In this document: positions 26,588-35,067 of the stretch, in pieces
How the letters are laid out: every line of letters begins with the position of its first letter
How positions within the stretch are numbered: position 1 is the first letter of the stretch
Origin: Clostridia bacterium
GTDB taxonomy: Bacteria > Bacillota > Clostridia > Christensenellales > UBA1242
DNA: 64,000 nucleotides
Assembly (NCBI GenBank): GCA_900767715.1
Contig: CAAGAD010000005.1
Location: 372,001 to 436,000, forward strand
Direction: 5' to 3'
Translations under genes and position numbers: made by a program
The notes under the pieces: generated by a model
The model's database searches: none
Seen by the model: only the letters and a program-made list of their open reading frames with translations
Told to the model about the DNA's origin: nothing

Positions 26588-27786
26588 ATCTTTTTCCTTA
26601 AAATATCGTTTTTATGCAAAGGCTGGTCGGTGTAAATCTCTACTTCTTGCATCACCACCTTTACGTCGTCGATTTCGTTACCCTTGTCGTCTATTATTTT
26701 AGTCATTTTCAAAGTTTTGCCAAGCGAATAAGGTGATAAAATCTCCAATTCGTCATTTAAATAGAACCTATTGCGCATTTGAACACGCGCCTTGCCGTCC
26801 TTACTATCTTCCAAAACTAGACCGACAAAATTGCAACTGGCGGTTTGTACACTGCTGTTTAGGTCAATTTTGCCCTGACCGCCTAGGTAGAAACCTGTGC
26901 TGTATCCCCTATGCGAACTTTTGTCGAGTTCGTCGAGCAAAATCTGTGGGCATTTATAATTGTCTGGGTCGCGGTTGTATAGGTCGAGCGCGTGACGATA
27001 GGCGTTCACAACGTTCGCCACATAATACTCGCTCTTCATTCTGCCTTCGATTTTTAGGCTGGTGACTCCCGCTTGTGCGAGTTTGTCTAGGTATTCAATC
27101 ATACAAATATCATACGAATTGAGAATGTACGAACCGTGCGAGTCTTCTTCAATAGGGTTGGTGTTTTCGCGACTGACTTCGCGGAGTTCGTAACACCATC
27201 TGCACGCTTGAACGCAACTGCCAGCGTTGGCATCACGCGATGTAAAGAAGTTACTGAGCAGACATCTGCCCGAATAACTGATGCACATTGCGCCGTGCAC
27301 AAAGGCTTCGAGTTCTAGGTCGGCTGGGGTGTTGTCGCGGATTTCTTTAATCTGTTCAAGGCTGAGTTCACGTGCCAAAACTATACGCTTAGCGCCCATT
27401 TTGTAATACATATTTGCCGTTTCGCTATTGACCACATTGGCTTGCGTGCTGATGTGTGTTTCAAGGTTAGGCACTTCACGTCTTACTGCACCGAAAACGC
27501 CTAGGTCGGCAACGATGATGGCGTCGGCGTGCATTTCGTAAAGTCGTTTGCAATACGCCACGATTTCGGGAATGTCCTTATCTCGCGGGAAAACATTGAC
27601 CGTGACATAAGCGCGTTTGCCTTTTGAGTGCACAAGGTCAATGGCTTCTTTTAATTCTGGTTCTTCAAAGTTGCCCGCGAAGGTGCGCAAACCAAATTTT
27701 TTGCTGGCAAAATACACAGCGTCTGCGCCGAACGCTAACGCCATTTTTAGTTTTTGCATATCGCCTGCTGGGGCTAATAATTCCAT
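26584..27786 (-). CDS. trhP: U32-family tRNA uridine-34 hydroxylation protein (TrhP-like)
   Basis: 400 residues, family U32 once labelled collagenase. The adjacent TrmR-like methyltransferase points to TrhP, which makes 5-hydroxyuridine at tRNA position 34. Visible features: start MELLAPAGDMQKLKMALAFGADAVY, the cysteine set around FVHGAMCISYSGRCLLS and GSCVQACRWCY (probable Fe-S ligands), and SLKIEGRMKS. AGGAG precedes the ATG. In Bacillus subtilis the related yrrM-yrrN-yrrO genes are also adjacent. The specific assignment within U32 is by context. Confidence 0.85.
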   Translation of the reverse strand: MELLAPAGDMQKLKMALAFGADAVYFASKKFGLRTFAGNFEEPELKEAIDLVHSKGKRAYVTVNVFPRDKDIPEIVAYCKRLYEMHADAIIVADLGVFGAVRREVPNLETHISTQANVVNSETANMYYKMGAKRIVLARELSLEQIKEIRDNTPADLELEAFVHGAMCISYSGRCLLSNFFTSRDANAGSCVQACRWCYELREVSRENTNPIEEDSHGSYILNSYDICMIEYLDKLAQAGVTSLKIEGRMKSEYYVANVVNAYRHALDLYNRDPDNYKCPQILLDELDKSSHRGYSTGFYLGGQGKIDLNSSVQTASCNFVGLVLEDSKDGKARVQMRNRFYLNDELEILSPYSLGKTLKMTKIIDDKGNEIDDVKVVMQEVEIYTDQPLHKNDILRKKI

Positions 27787-27794
27787 TTTTTCTC

Positions 27795-28394
27795 CTAATT
27801 CTTTATCTTTTGACTGATTGCAACACCGTCTCCCGTATCCAAAACGGTGGTTTTGAGTTCGGGGTCGGTGGTAACCGCCGTCAAATATGCGCGAAGATTG
27901 TTTATCATTGTCTTTACACCCTTTGAAACGGGAATCTTGCCATTCACCATTCCTTTAAAATACACGTTGTCGGCGAATATCTGTCCGCCGTCATTCAAAA
28001 TGCGTTTCAAATGTGGCAAATAGTGTATGTACTGACCTTTTGGCCCGTCCAAGAAGATAAAGTCGAACTTCTGGTCACAAGATTGCAAATATTGCATCGC
28101 GTCAATATTGATTGCTTCTATTATACCATTTAAATTAGATTTGGCAATGTTTTGTTGGGCAATGGCGAATCTTTTGGGGTCAAGTTCGAGCGTGGTAATG
28201 TGCTCAACCTGACATTCGCTAGCCATTGCAATCGCGCTATACCCTATTGCCGTGCCTATCTCCAAAATACGTTTCGCGCCTTGCTCGCGTATCTTTGAAC
28301 AAAGCAAGGGCAAACTTGCGTCCAATATGATTGGAACATTATTTGCCCTGCCATAGTTATTAATTTGTTGTAACAAATCGGTGTTGTCCGCCAT
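27795..28394 (-). CDS. trmR: O-methyltransferase, TrmR-like (tRNA 5-hydroxyuridine methyltransferase)
   Basis: SAM-dependent class I methyltransferase, 199 residues. The SAM loop is ILEIGTAIGYSAIAMA, followed by TTLELD and a metal-site-like FIFLDGPKGQYIHYL. The start at 28394 has GGAGAG 7 nt upstream; the longer frame would use a TTG 5 codons earlier. In the YrrM/TrmR group the enzyme turns ho5U34 into mo5U34, which fits the U32 hydroxylation gene 8 nt downstream. It follows the RNase J stop by 1 nt. Confidence 0.88.
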   Translation of the reverse strand: MADNTDLLQQINNYGRANNVPIILDASLPLLCSKIREQGAKRILEIGTAIGYSAIAMASECQVEHITTLELDPKRFAIAQQNIAKSNLNGIIEAINIDAMQYLQSCDQKFDFIFLDGPKGQYIHYLPHLKRILNDGGQIFADNVYFKGMVNGKIPVSKGVKTMINNLRAYLTAVTTDPELKTTVLDTGDGVAISQKIKN

Positions 28395-28395
28395 T

Positions 28396-30363
28396 CTAAC
28401 TCTCCACAATGATTGGAATGATAAGTGGTTTACGTTGCAAGCGTTTGTTCAAGAAATTGGTTAGATTTTTCTTTACTGTGAGTTTGAGTTGTTGGTAGTC
28501 ACGGGTGGTGAGGTCAACCGACTCGCAACTGTTGATAATGTTCTCTTTTGCCTCGTTCAACCACACTTCCGCTTCGCCATGATAGGTGAACCCGCGCGAC
28601 ATAATCTCTGGGCGGGCGCAAAGGCTGGCTGTTTTGGTGTTGATGTTGAGAATGATGACGCAAAGACCGTCTTCGCTGAGTTGTTTACGTTCGCGAAGCA
28701 CGTTGCTGTCCATCTCGCCCACTCCCGAGCCGTCAATTAGGCGACTGCCGAATGGAACACTGCCTGTAATGCGGAAGAAGTTTTTGTTGACTTCCACCTT
28801 GTCGCCAAGAGAAGCGATAATAATGTTTCTCTCGTCCATACGCATTGATGTGGCAAGTTGTTTGTGTGCCATTAGGTGACAGATTTCGCCGTGAACCGGA
28901 ATGAAATATTTTGGCTTGATAATAGACAACATCGTCTTCAATTCTTCTTGCTTTGCGTGACCTGATGCGTGCACGTCGGCAAGTTGATTGTAAATGATTT
29001 TCGCACCCATTGCCATAAGAGCGTTGATAGTGTTGGTGATGGCACGCTCATTACCTGGAATTGGTGAGGACGAGAAGATGATTGTGTCATTATTGCCGAT
29101 TGTAAGACCTTTGAACTCACCCGACGCCATACGGCTGAGCGCGCTCATTGGTTCACCCTGACTGCCTGTGCAGAAAATGCAAACTTCGTTGTCTGCTAGT
29201 TTGTTCACCTTGTCGATGTCAACGATGTTCTTCTTATCTACTTCAATTTCGCCAATCTTGGCGGCAACATCGGTGTTGGCAATCATACTGCGACCGGCAA
29301 ACATCACTTTACGTTTGTGCTGACCGGCTATGCGCATAATCTCTTGCAAACGATGTAAGTTGCTGGCAAAGGTTGCTACGATGATACGGCGGTCTTTATG
29401 CTCTTCAAAGAGTTGCTCCATCGTGTGTTTAACGACCGATTCGCTGAGCGAGTAGCCTGGGCGGTCGGCATTGGTGGAGTCTGCCATATATAGCAAAACA
29501 CCTTGGTTGCCGATTTCTGCAAAGCGGTTTAGGTCAAGGGGTTCGTCTTTGATTGGGCAAAAGTCAATCTTGAAGTCGCCAGTGTGGACTATCATACCGA
29601 CTGGCGTCTTGATTGCCACACCAAATGCGCCCGGAATTGAGTGGTTGACGTGAATGAACTCGATTTCAAAGCAACCGAGTTTAATCTTTTGGCCTTCTTT
29701 TACAGCGTTTGCTTTGTAACTGATTTTGCGGTGCTCTTCAAACTTTCGAGCGATGAAGCCAAGTGTCATCTTTGAGCCGTAAACTGGCGCTTTGATGGTG
29801 TCGAGCACGTATGGGAGCGCACCGATGTGGTCTTCGTGGGCGTGAGTGATGACTATGCCACGAATGCGGTCTTTGTTCTCTTCCAAATATGTGATGTCTG
29901 GCACGACTAGGTCAATGCCGAGCATATCGTCACTTGGGAAAATGAGTCCGCAATCAAGTACGAAAATGTCGTTTTTATACTCGAAAACGGTCATATTTTT
30001 ACCGATTTCGCCTACACCACCCAAGAACATTATCTTCAAATTGTCGGTCTTTTTTTGACGTTTGTCAGCAATGTTTAGCGTGCGCATTGTGCGGTTGATT
30101 GGCGAAAACTCTGCCACCACATTGTCTGTCGCGTTTTCTGGTGCGGTGTTGGTGACTGGCTTTTTGTTTGTCTTTTGCTTTGGCGCGTTTTGACGAGCGT
30201 TTGGCTTGTCTAAACGAGCGCGATTCTTGTCCGCCGTCATTTTTTCCTTAGGCAAGCGGGGTTGTCTTTTGGCGTTCTTCACTGGTGAATTGACTTTTTC
30301 AGTCACATTAACCGGGCTGGTTTCACCATTGATTACGTTTGTATTAATTTCTTTATTTTCCAT
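28396..30363 (-). CDS. rnj: Ribonuclease J with a basic N-terminal extension
   Basis: Metallo-beta-lactamase/beta-CASP ribonuclease for mRNA decay and rRNA maturation (5'-3' exo and endo activity). It has 655 residues, about 100 longer than usual. Residues 1 to about 105 are lysine, asparagine and proline rich and look disordered. The catalytic core begins near LKIMFLGGVGEIGKN, with the zinc motif THAHEDHIGALPYV, a later HTGDFKID, and GHAKQEE in the beta-CASP part. AAGGAA precedes the ATG. A 140-nt leader precedes it. Confidence 0.95.
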   Translation of the reverse strand: MENKEINTNVINGETSPVNVTEKVNSPVKNAKRQPRLPKEKMTADKNRARLDKPNARQNAPKQKTNKKPVTNTAPENATDNVVAEFSPINRTMRTLNIADKRQKKTDNLKIMFLGGVGEIGKNMTVFEYKNDIFVLDCGLIFPSDDMLGIDLVVPDITYLEENKDRIRGIVITHAHEDHIGALPYVLDTIKAPVYGSKMTLGFIARKFEEHRKISYKANAVKEGQKIKLGCFEIEFIHVNHSIPGAFGVAIKTPVGMIVHTGDFKIDFCPIKDEPLDLNRFAEIGNQGVLLYMADSTNADRPGYSLSESVVKHTMEQLFEEHKDRRIIVATFASNLHRLQEIMRIAGQHKRKVMFAGRSMIANTDVAAKIGEIEVDKKNIVDIDKVNKLADNEVCIFCTGSQGEPMSALSRMASGEFKGLTIGNNDTIIFSSSPIPGNERAITNTINALMAMGAKIIYNQLADVHASGHAKQEELKTMLSIIKPKYFIPVHGEICHLMAHKQLATSMRMDERNIIIASLGDKVEVNKNFFRITGSVPFGSRLIDGSGVGEMDSNVLRERKQLSEDGLCVIILNINTKTASLCARPEIMSRGFTYHGEAEVWLNEAKENIINSCESVDLTTRDYQQLKLTVKKNLTNFLNKRLQRKPLIIPIIVES

Positions 30364-30533
30364 AATTTTTCCTTTTTTATTGTAAGCATAAATTTTTGTT
30401 GAAGTAAATCAAACAAAACAAGCAAGACAGTAAATTTAGATTTAGCACGGGATTGTGTGCAATATCTTGCTTCTTTTGTTGGACTTAACTTTGTATTTTA
30501 GTTTTATTGTAACCTTTTAAAAATATAAGTCAA
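30364..30533 (-). promoter_or_regulatory. Promoter and long leader of RNase J
   Basis: TTGACT (30533-30528), 16-nt spacer, TACAAT (30511-30506) on the minus strand. The leader of about 140 nt contains paired AGCAAGA and TCTTGCT segments (about 30 nt apart) that can form a stem. No gene is visible in 30364-30620. Confidence 0.7.
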
Positions 30534-30620
30534 ATATTTTTTGTGAATGCCTATTTTCATTGTTTATATTGTATAAATCTGCAATTTAAACCCACAAAAT
30601 GTTGTATCGCATTGTCTAAA

Positions 30621-31157
30621 TTATTGACACTCATTTGTAAGGTTTATAATTGCACTTTTTAAGGCGCAGGCAAGATGTTCGTTAGCATATTTCAATGCGT
30701 CGTAAATCACATTTGCTTCTGCCAAATATTCATTTTGCTTTTCCAATGACCATACAGGAACTCGTTCGCGTATGTTGAACAATCTGTCCGCCATTTTAAC
30801 AATGGCTATTTCTTTTGGTTGTTTTTGAATTCTGTCTAGCGAATCTTGCATTCTTTTTGACTTTTCAATTTTGTCGTTTTTGGTCAATGCAGACACACCA
30901 TCGGCAATTTCTAAGCCAAAATTATTGACAATATCTTCATATGTCACACTTGTATCTTCGAGAACATCGTGCAACAAAGCACAACAAGCCAATATATCCC
31001 AGTTCAAATCATCGTTATGGCAATATTTTATTGCTTCCAAAAGAACTGCTGTTGGATGTGCACTGTATGGCATATCAACAGGCCATTTCATTTTTTGGTT
31101 CTCGTGCGCTTTTGTCATAACAAATATTGCACGTTCAATTAACGGACTATTCCACAT
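30621..31157 (-). CDS. HD-domain small alarmone hydrolase-like protein (MESH1/SAH type)
   Basis: 178 residues. The layout matches the (p)ppGpp hydrolase domain: AHPTAV with H34, ALLHDVLEDTS with H63-D64 and E67-D68, and KMADRLFNIRERVP with D124. These are the expected metal- and substrate-binding positions, so it should be catalytically competent. AGGAG precedes the ATG. It overlaps the small upstream ORF by 11 nt and is the last gene of an operon headed by a RelA/SpoT synthetase-domain gene. By analogy with ToxSAS systems it could be the antitoxin that degrades the synthetase product. Confidence 0.85.
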   Translation of the reverse strand: MWNSPLIERAIFVMTKAHENQKMKWPVDMPYSAHPTAVLLEAIKYCHNDDLNWDILACCALLHDVLEDTSVTYEDIVNNFGLEIADGVSALTKNDKIEKSKRMQDSLDRIQKQPKEIAIVKMADRLFNIRERVPVWSLEKQNEYLAEANVIYDALKYANEHLACALKSAIINLTNECQ

Positions 31158-31395
31158 AATCTTCTCCTAAAATCTTGTAGTATTTTTTTAATAATTTTGT
31201 TGGGGTTAGATTCCCACTTTTTATGTACGCTTCTTGTGGTGTGAGAATTTGAAAACTTTCGCATTTTTCCAACTCGTGTATGCCTAGTTGAGATATTTTC
31301 CAAGACTTTGAGAATTTAAATGTCATACACAAATTCGGATCATAACAAAACAGTTCACCATTTACCAAATAGTATTCTAGTCGGTTATTTTTCAT
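31147..31395 (-). CDS. Small protein between RelA/SpoT-domain and HD genes
   Basis: 82 residues, no recognised domain, no membrane segment. It contains FKFSKSWKISQLGIHELEKC and a C-terminal helical LLKKYYKILGEDYVE. The start codon overlaps the upstream stop (TAATG) and its end overlaps the HD gene by 11 nt, so all three are translationally coupled. It could be an additional antitoxin, a partner or an immunity factor; this is inference. Confidence 0.75.
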   Translation of the reverse strand: MKNNRLEYYLVNGELFCYDPNLCMTFKFSKSWKISQLGIHELEKCESFQILTPQEAYIKSGNLTPTKLLKKYYKILGEDYVE

Positions 31396-32513
31396 TATTC
31401 TATCTCTCTTTCTTTAAGTCTTTGAATTTCGCCATTCACTTTATCTCCGAATCTCTCTGGCGATAATCCATTTTCGTCAAGCAATCGTTGCACTCTATCA
31501 ATCGAAAAACTTGAATTTTCATCTTCCAATGATAAGATCTGACCTAATTTTATAGTTGCAATGTTCACTGTTTTATTGAGCAGGTTTTTGTATTCCAATG
31601 AAATGCCATTTTTTAGTGAGTCTGCTGCATTGGTATATAAAGATAATATTATGCTCCTCAAAGAAATAACTTTTTTAACAACTTCTGGAACTTTATCATC
31701 TTGTTTAAAACTTGCTATCACTTTTGAAACCTTCATTACTAGACAACTTTGTACCGTGTCTGTTACTGGTTTTATCAAGTTCGAATTAGACAACACCAAA
31801 GAATCATTCACCGTTCCATTGTTATCAGTCAATCTCTCGTTCAAAATCTTATCATAATCATAAGCACCTACTATGGCTTTTTGCTGTTTTAACTGGCAAG
31901 ATAGAAGGATTCCTTCAATTACCTCTAAATTCTCGTACAAGTCTGTTACACTATGTAGGTCTTGAAACAATAAATTTAAATCTGCGTAATCTTTTTTATA
32001 ATTTTGCAATTTTTCTTTATAATCATCAATAAGTTTTTGTCGAACTGATAAATCTTTTGTATCTTTTATCATTTTTAAACGAAAAGGTATTTCCGCTTCA
32101 AAATCTCTGTGGCGCTTATATATGTGCTCCGAAGCCTGTTTTACAAGCCAAGCGTCTTTCGTTGATAATTGCACTTCAACCGGTATATTGTCTATTGTAA
32201 AACTTAAATGAATTCCTATGTACCCCGTAGTTTGTCTTGAAATGTGTCCATTTAAATTGTTGAACTCACGTTGTAAGTTGATTAACAATGAAATCATTGA
32301 ATGATAGTCTTCAGTTATAATGGCACAACGAGATAAATCATTCACTTTTGATAGGTGAAAGTCTATATTGCCTGAATATACTTCTCTTTTGACTTTACTT
32401 AAAATACTCGATGCGGATTTTGCACCATTGTCAACGACATTTTCGCAATCAACGCTTCTTTCAATCCCGTGCTGGTCGCAAAACCTATCTGTCATTTGTC
32501 TTACTGTTTCCAT
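31395..32513 (-). CDS. RelA/SpoT synthetase-domain protein with C-terminal helical domain (ToxSAS candidate)
   Basis: 372 residues. Residues about 25-140 match the (p)ppGpp synthetase fold: AKSASSILSKVKRE (ATP-binding basic patch), VNDLSRCAII with the catalytic D59, GYIGIHLSF (residues 97-105, guanine-stacking Tyr), and PVEVQLST with E113. H130 lies in ASEHIYKRH. No HD domain or TGS domain is attached, so it is a small alarmone synthetase-like protein. The C-terminal 200 residues are helical and unrecognised. AAGGAG precedes the ATG, and TTGTGT-17-TAGTAT lies at 32587-32559. It heads an operon with an HD hydrolase. Confidence 0.85.
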   Translation of the reverse strand: METVRQMTDRFCDQHGIERSVDCENVVDNGAKSASSILSKVKREVYSGNIDFHLSKVNDLSRCAIITEDYHSMISLLINLQREFNNLNGHISRQTTGYIGIHLSFTIDNIPVEVQLSTKDAWLVKQASEHIYKRHRDFEAEIPFRLKMIKDTKDLSVRQKLIDDYKEKLQNYKKDYADLNLLFQDLHSVTDLYENLEVIEGILLSCQLKQQKAIVGAYDYDKILNERLTDNNGTVNDSLVLSNSNLIKPVTDTVQSCLVMKVSKVIASFKQDDKVPEVVKKVISLRSIILSLYTNAADSLKNGISLEYKNLLNKTVNIATIKLGQILSLEDENSSFSIDRVQRLLDENGLSPERFGDKVNGEIQRLKEREIE

Positions 32514-32623
32514 AGCAACTCCTTATTTAATTATTGTTGTTGACGAAACATTCGTAAAATACTATTTGCATACAAAAAGGCACACAAAAAAGATGTCATT
32601 GTTTAGTTCTTTTAACTGAATTC

Positions 32624-32699
32624 TGGTGGACCATCGGAGACTCGAACTCCGGACAACACGATTAAGAGTCGCGTGCTCTACCAACTGAGCTAATGGTCC
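32624..32699 (-). tRNA. tRNA-Lys(CTT)
   Basis: 76 nt with encoded CCA. Acceptor GGACCAT pairs with ATGGTCC; D-arm GCTCAGTTGGTAGAGC; anticodon loop CTCTTAA in stem CGCGA/TCGTG; T-arm GTTCGAGTC. It is transcribed from the promoter at 32944-32972, with a repeat element lying between promoter and gene. Confidence 0.95.
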
Positions 32700-32702
32700 A
32701 TA

Positions 32703-32868
32703 TTAATTATTGTTTTTGTTATTAAGTTGAATTTGTTTACAGACATTAGCGAATTGGTAGAGCGGGCTCTTCCGGACTTCGTCGCAAGACGACTCGTCGG
32801 CTTTGGCTATCAACTTGCCACCGGCAACTTGATTTAACGCGTCGCCCCAACTGAGCTAATGGTCCATA
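32703..32868 (-). repeat. Hairpin-rich element upstream of tRNA-Lys carrying a copy of its 5' end
   Basis: The first 22 nt around the 5' end of tRNA-Lys (32681-32702) are repeated exactly at 32847-32868. Between them lie strong hairpins: ATCAA.TTGCC/GGCAA.TTGAT at 32809-32833 and TCGTC-GCAA-GACGA at 32779-32792. The far end (32743-32764) carries a D-arm-like ATTAGCGAATTGGTAGAGCG in the opposite direction, so the outer ends can pair. No open reading frame. Confidence 0.75.
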
Positions 32869-32943
32869 ATAACTATATTGCGCACACGGAAATGGCACTT
32901 TTATGACTTTTTGGCGCACATTCCATATTGATTGTACCTTGTG

Positions 32944-32994
32944 ATTATACCCCACAAGTTTTGACTTGTCAATAAATTTTAGGCGAAATATTAT
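32944..32994. promoter_or_regulatory. Divergent overlapping promoters: tRNA-Lys (-) and murG (+)
   Basis: Minus strand: TTGACA 32972-32967, 17-nt spacer, TATAAT 32949-32944. Plus strand: TTGTCA 32966-32971, 17-nt spacer, TATTAT 32989-32994. The two -35 boxes share the same bases, so polymerase binding should be mutually exclusive. Confidence 0.8.
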
Positions 32995-33024
32995 ATTTTT
33001 TTGCCTTTTACATAAAAATATATT

Positions 33025-34095
33025 ATGAAAAACAAAAATTCTACAACGATTGTGCTCACTGGCGGGGGCACGGCTGGACATTGTATGCCCAATTTCTATC
33101 TTTTGCCCGAACTGAAAAAGCACTTTGATAACATCATCTATATCGGCTCAAAAACGGGGCTGGAACGTGACGTTTGTCAAAAATATGGCGTGAGATATTA
33201 TGCCGTCGATTCGTGCAAGTTGGTGCGTGGCAAGTTTTGGCAAAACCTAAAAATTCCGTTCGTTCTCATAAAAAGTGTGTGTCAATGCAAGCGAATTTTG
33301 TGTGAAGTGAAGCCGAATATCATCTTCTCTAAGGGTGGATACGTGGCTCTGCCCGTCGCTATGGCGGGGCGCAAACTCAAAATTCCCGTGATTTCGCACG
33401 AGAGCGATTTCTCGTTCGGGCTGGCGAACAAACTCATTATGCGCAACTGCAACAAGATGTGCGTCAACTATTCGCATTTGGCTAACGGAGATAAAATTGT
33501 TTACACTGGTCCAATACTGCCTGACAGTTTCGGCAAAAGGTCGGCCAATCCGCCGTCATTAAATCTAGACAAAAACAAAAAAACAATACTTGTGGTGGGC
33601 GGTTCGCAAGGGTCGGTGTTTTTGAACGACAAACTTTATGAAGCGCGCGCCGAACTGGAACGCAACTACAACGTAATTCACATCGTGGGCAAGAAAAATG
33701 CGGGGCTATATAAGGCGGTAGGCAACTACAATGTGTTAGATTATTCAAACAATATGAGTGACTTGTATGCCGTGTGCGACATTGTGCTGGGGCGCGCGGG
33801 CGCGGGCGTCATATTCGAGAGCCTGTATTCGCACAAGCCCCTACTCCTTGTGCCACTGGAAAACAAGGCAAGCCGTGGCGACCAACTGCAAAACGCAAAT
33901 TATTTCGCCGAGCGCGGTGTGGTCGAGATTATTAGGCAAAACGAACTCTCGACCCAAACGCTGATGAACACCTTGAACAAAATATCTATCAATTTGGCGA
34001 CATACAATTCAAACATACAAAAACTCAACTTGCCAAACGGCAAAGACAAAACGGTCAAACTGATTCTATCTAATATGAAAAAATGCTCCAATTAG
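33025..34095 (+). CDS. murG: UDP-GlcNAc:lipid I N-acetylglucosaminyltransferase MurG
   Basis: Makes lipid II at the inner face of the membrane for peptidoglycan synthesis. It has 356 residues, family GT28. Motifs: TGGGTAGHCMPN (residues 12-23), SKGGYVALPVA, HESDFSFGLANK, GGSQG, and the donor-site GRAGAGVIFESL with ENKASRGDQLQNA. It is a lone gene outside a dcw cluster. No clear ribosome site is present in its roughly 24-nt leader. A terminator overlaps the final codons. Confidence 0.95.
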   Translation: MKNKNSTTIVLTGGGTAGHCMPNFYLLPELKKHFDNIIYIGSKTGLERDVCQKYGVRYYAVDSCKLVRGKFWQNLKIPFVLIKSVCQCKRILCEVKPNIIFSKGGYVALPVAMAGRKLKIPVISHESDFSFGLANKLIMRNCNKMCVNYSHLANGDKIVYTGPILPDSFGKRSANPPSLNLDKNKKTILVVGGSQGSVFLNDKLYEARAELERNYNVIHIVGKKNAGLYKAVGNYNVLDYSNNMSDLYAVCDIVLGRAGAGVIFESLYSHKPLLLVPLENKASRGDQLQNANYFAERGVVEIIRQNELSTQTLMNTLNKISINLATYNSNIQKLNLPNGKDKTVKLILSNMKKCSN

Positions 34096-34105
34096 AGCAT
34101 TTTTT
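34081..34105 (+). terminator. Terminator of murG
   Basis: AAATGCTC / GAGCATTT stem followed by T-rich sequence, with the stop codon in the loop region. Confidence 0.88.
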
Positions 34106-34121
34106 GTTGTAATTCACACAA

Positions 34122-34231
34122 TGGAACGACTGTTCCGTCAATATTCGGGTGGCAGTTTACTGACGGGTTCCCGAATACAAAGCGCGCTGGTTCGCTTTGG
34201 CACATTGCCAAAGGTGTTGCGGTCACACAAC
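34122..34231 (-). repeat. Multi-hairpin element downstream of tRNA-Gln(TTG)
   Basis: Four hairpins in about 110 nt: GGAAC-GACT-GTTCC (34122-34135), TATTCGGG/CCCGAATA enclosing CAGT/ACTG (34142-34177), CAAAGCG/CGCTTTG, and TTGGC/GCCAA. Read in the tRNA direction, the TATTCGGG arm and its inner GTCAG stem match the element after tRNA-Leu at 36191-36229. No gene. The rest of 34232-34309 holds a weak terminator-like hairpin (AAGCA ... TGCTTTTTTTT on the minus strand). Confidence 0.7.
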
Positions 34232-34309
34232 ACAATCCAGCAACACAAAAAAAAGCAGGCGACTTGCACTTGCTTTTGGCTGTGGTTTAGTTCGACATAT
34301 CCCCACAAC

Positions 34310-34384
34310 TGGCTGGGGTAGCTGGATTCGAACCAGCGGATACTAGAGTCAAAGTCTAGTGCCTTACCGCTTGGCGATACCCCA
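34310..34384 (-). tRNA. tRNA-Gln(TTG)
   Basis: 75 nt with encoded CCA. Acceptor TGGGGTA/TACCCCA, discriminator G, anticodon loop CTTTGAC within stem CTAGA/TCTAG, T-arm GGTTCGAATCC. Confidence 0.95.
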
Positions 34385-34540
34385 TCGACTTTTTACATAA
34401 TATATTTAAAAATGCGTTTTGTCAATTATTTTTTACAAAATTTTTGTTCAAAACTCCAAATTATTTGAAAAACGTATGTTTTTGGTGAAATGTGAGCGTT
34501 TTGGATTGTTTTACTATTTGCTTTCGCCCCTATAAATAAC

Positions 34541-34574
34541 AAAATCAGCCGACTAAAAACTAATCAATCGGCTG
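34541..34574 (-). terminator. Probable terminator of the small membrane protein gene
   Basis: CAGCCGA / TCGGCTG stem with a 15-nt loop, then ATTTTG on the minus strand, 30 nt past the stop codon. Confidence 0.6.
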
Positions 34575-34604
34575 ACTGAGTTATATCGTGATTTTTATGT
34601 TTGC

Positions 34605-34913
34605 TTATTTAACGAAAACGCCAAGAATCTTTGCCCAAGTTTCTGGGAAGAAGATTGCAATAACCAAGGCGGCAACAATGATGCAGTGCAAGATGAAAAG
34701 AATCATTTTGAGTGGATTCTTGCCAAACAAGTAGATGCAACCGAACAAGCCAGAAGTTGCCAACGCACCATAAGGCAATACATAATTATTGACAATGTCC
34801 AAAACCTTGGCTGGAATTTTGGCAACAATGTCGGCTGGCAAGTATGCTAGCAAGAGCGATGCCAACAATACGAAACAGCAGAGATATAACATAAAATACA
34901 AGAAATTTTTCAT
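34605..34913 (-). CDS. Small integral membrane protein, unknown function
   Basis: 102 residues with three predicted membrane helices (about residues 4-24, 45-66 and 70-92) and few charged residues. AGGAAGGG lies 5 nt before the ATG. It is monocistronic. No family recognised. Confidence 0.75.
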   Translation of the reverse strand: MKNFLYFMLYLCCFVLLASLLLAYLPADIVAKIPAKVLDIVNNYVLPYGALATSGLFGCIYLFGKNPLKMILFILHCIIVAALVIAIFFPETWAKILGVFVK

Positions 34914-34996
34914 AAAAACCCTTCCTTATAATTAAATATTATTATATAAAATATTAAATGTCAATACCTTTGTTAAAATTTGGTGAAAATTAGCAT

Positions 34997-35025
34997 TTGA
35001 CAAAAGCCTTTTGATGATATATTCT
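34997..35025 (+). promoter_or_regulatory. Promoter of queH
   Basis: TTGACA 34997-35002 with TATTCT 35020-35025 after a 17-nt spacer (an alternative TATATT gives 15 nt). Confidence 0.6.
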
Positions 35026-35067
35026 AGGGATTGAAAAGTAAAATTCGATGATTGGAGCAAAGACAAA

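Noticed and set aside
32746..33123. 125-codon minus-strand frame
   Set aside because: It runs through the tRNA-Lys element and divergent promoter; no start context.
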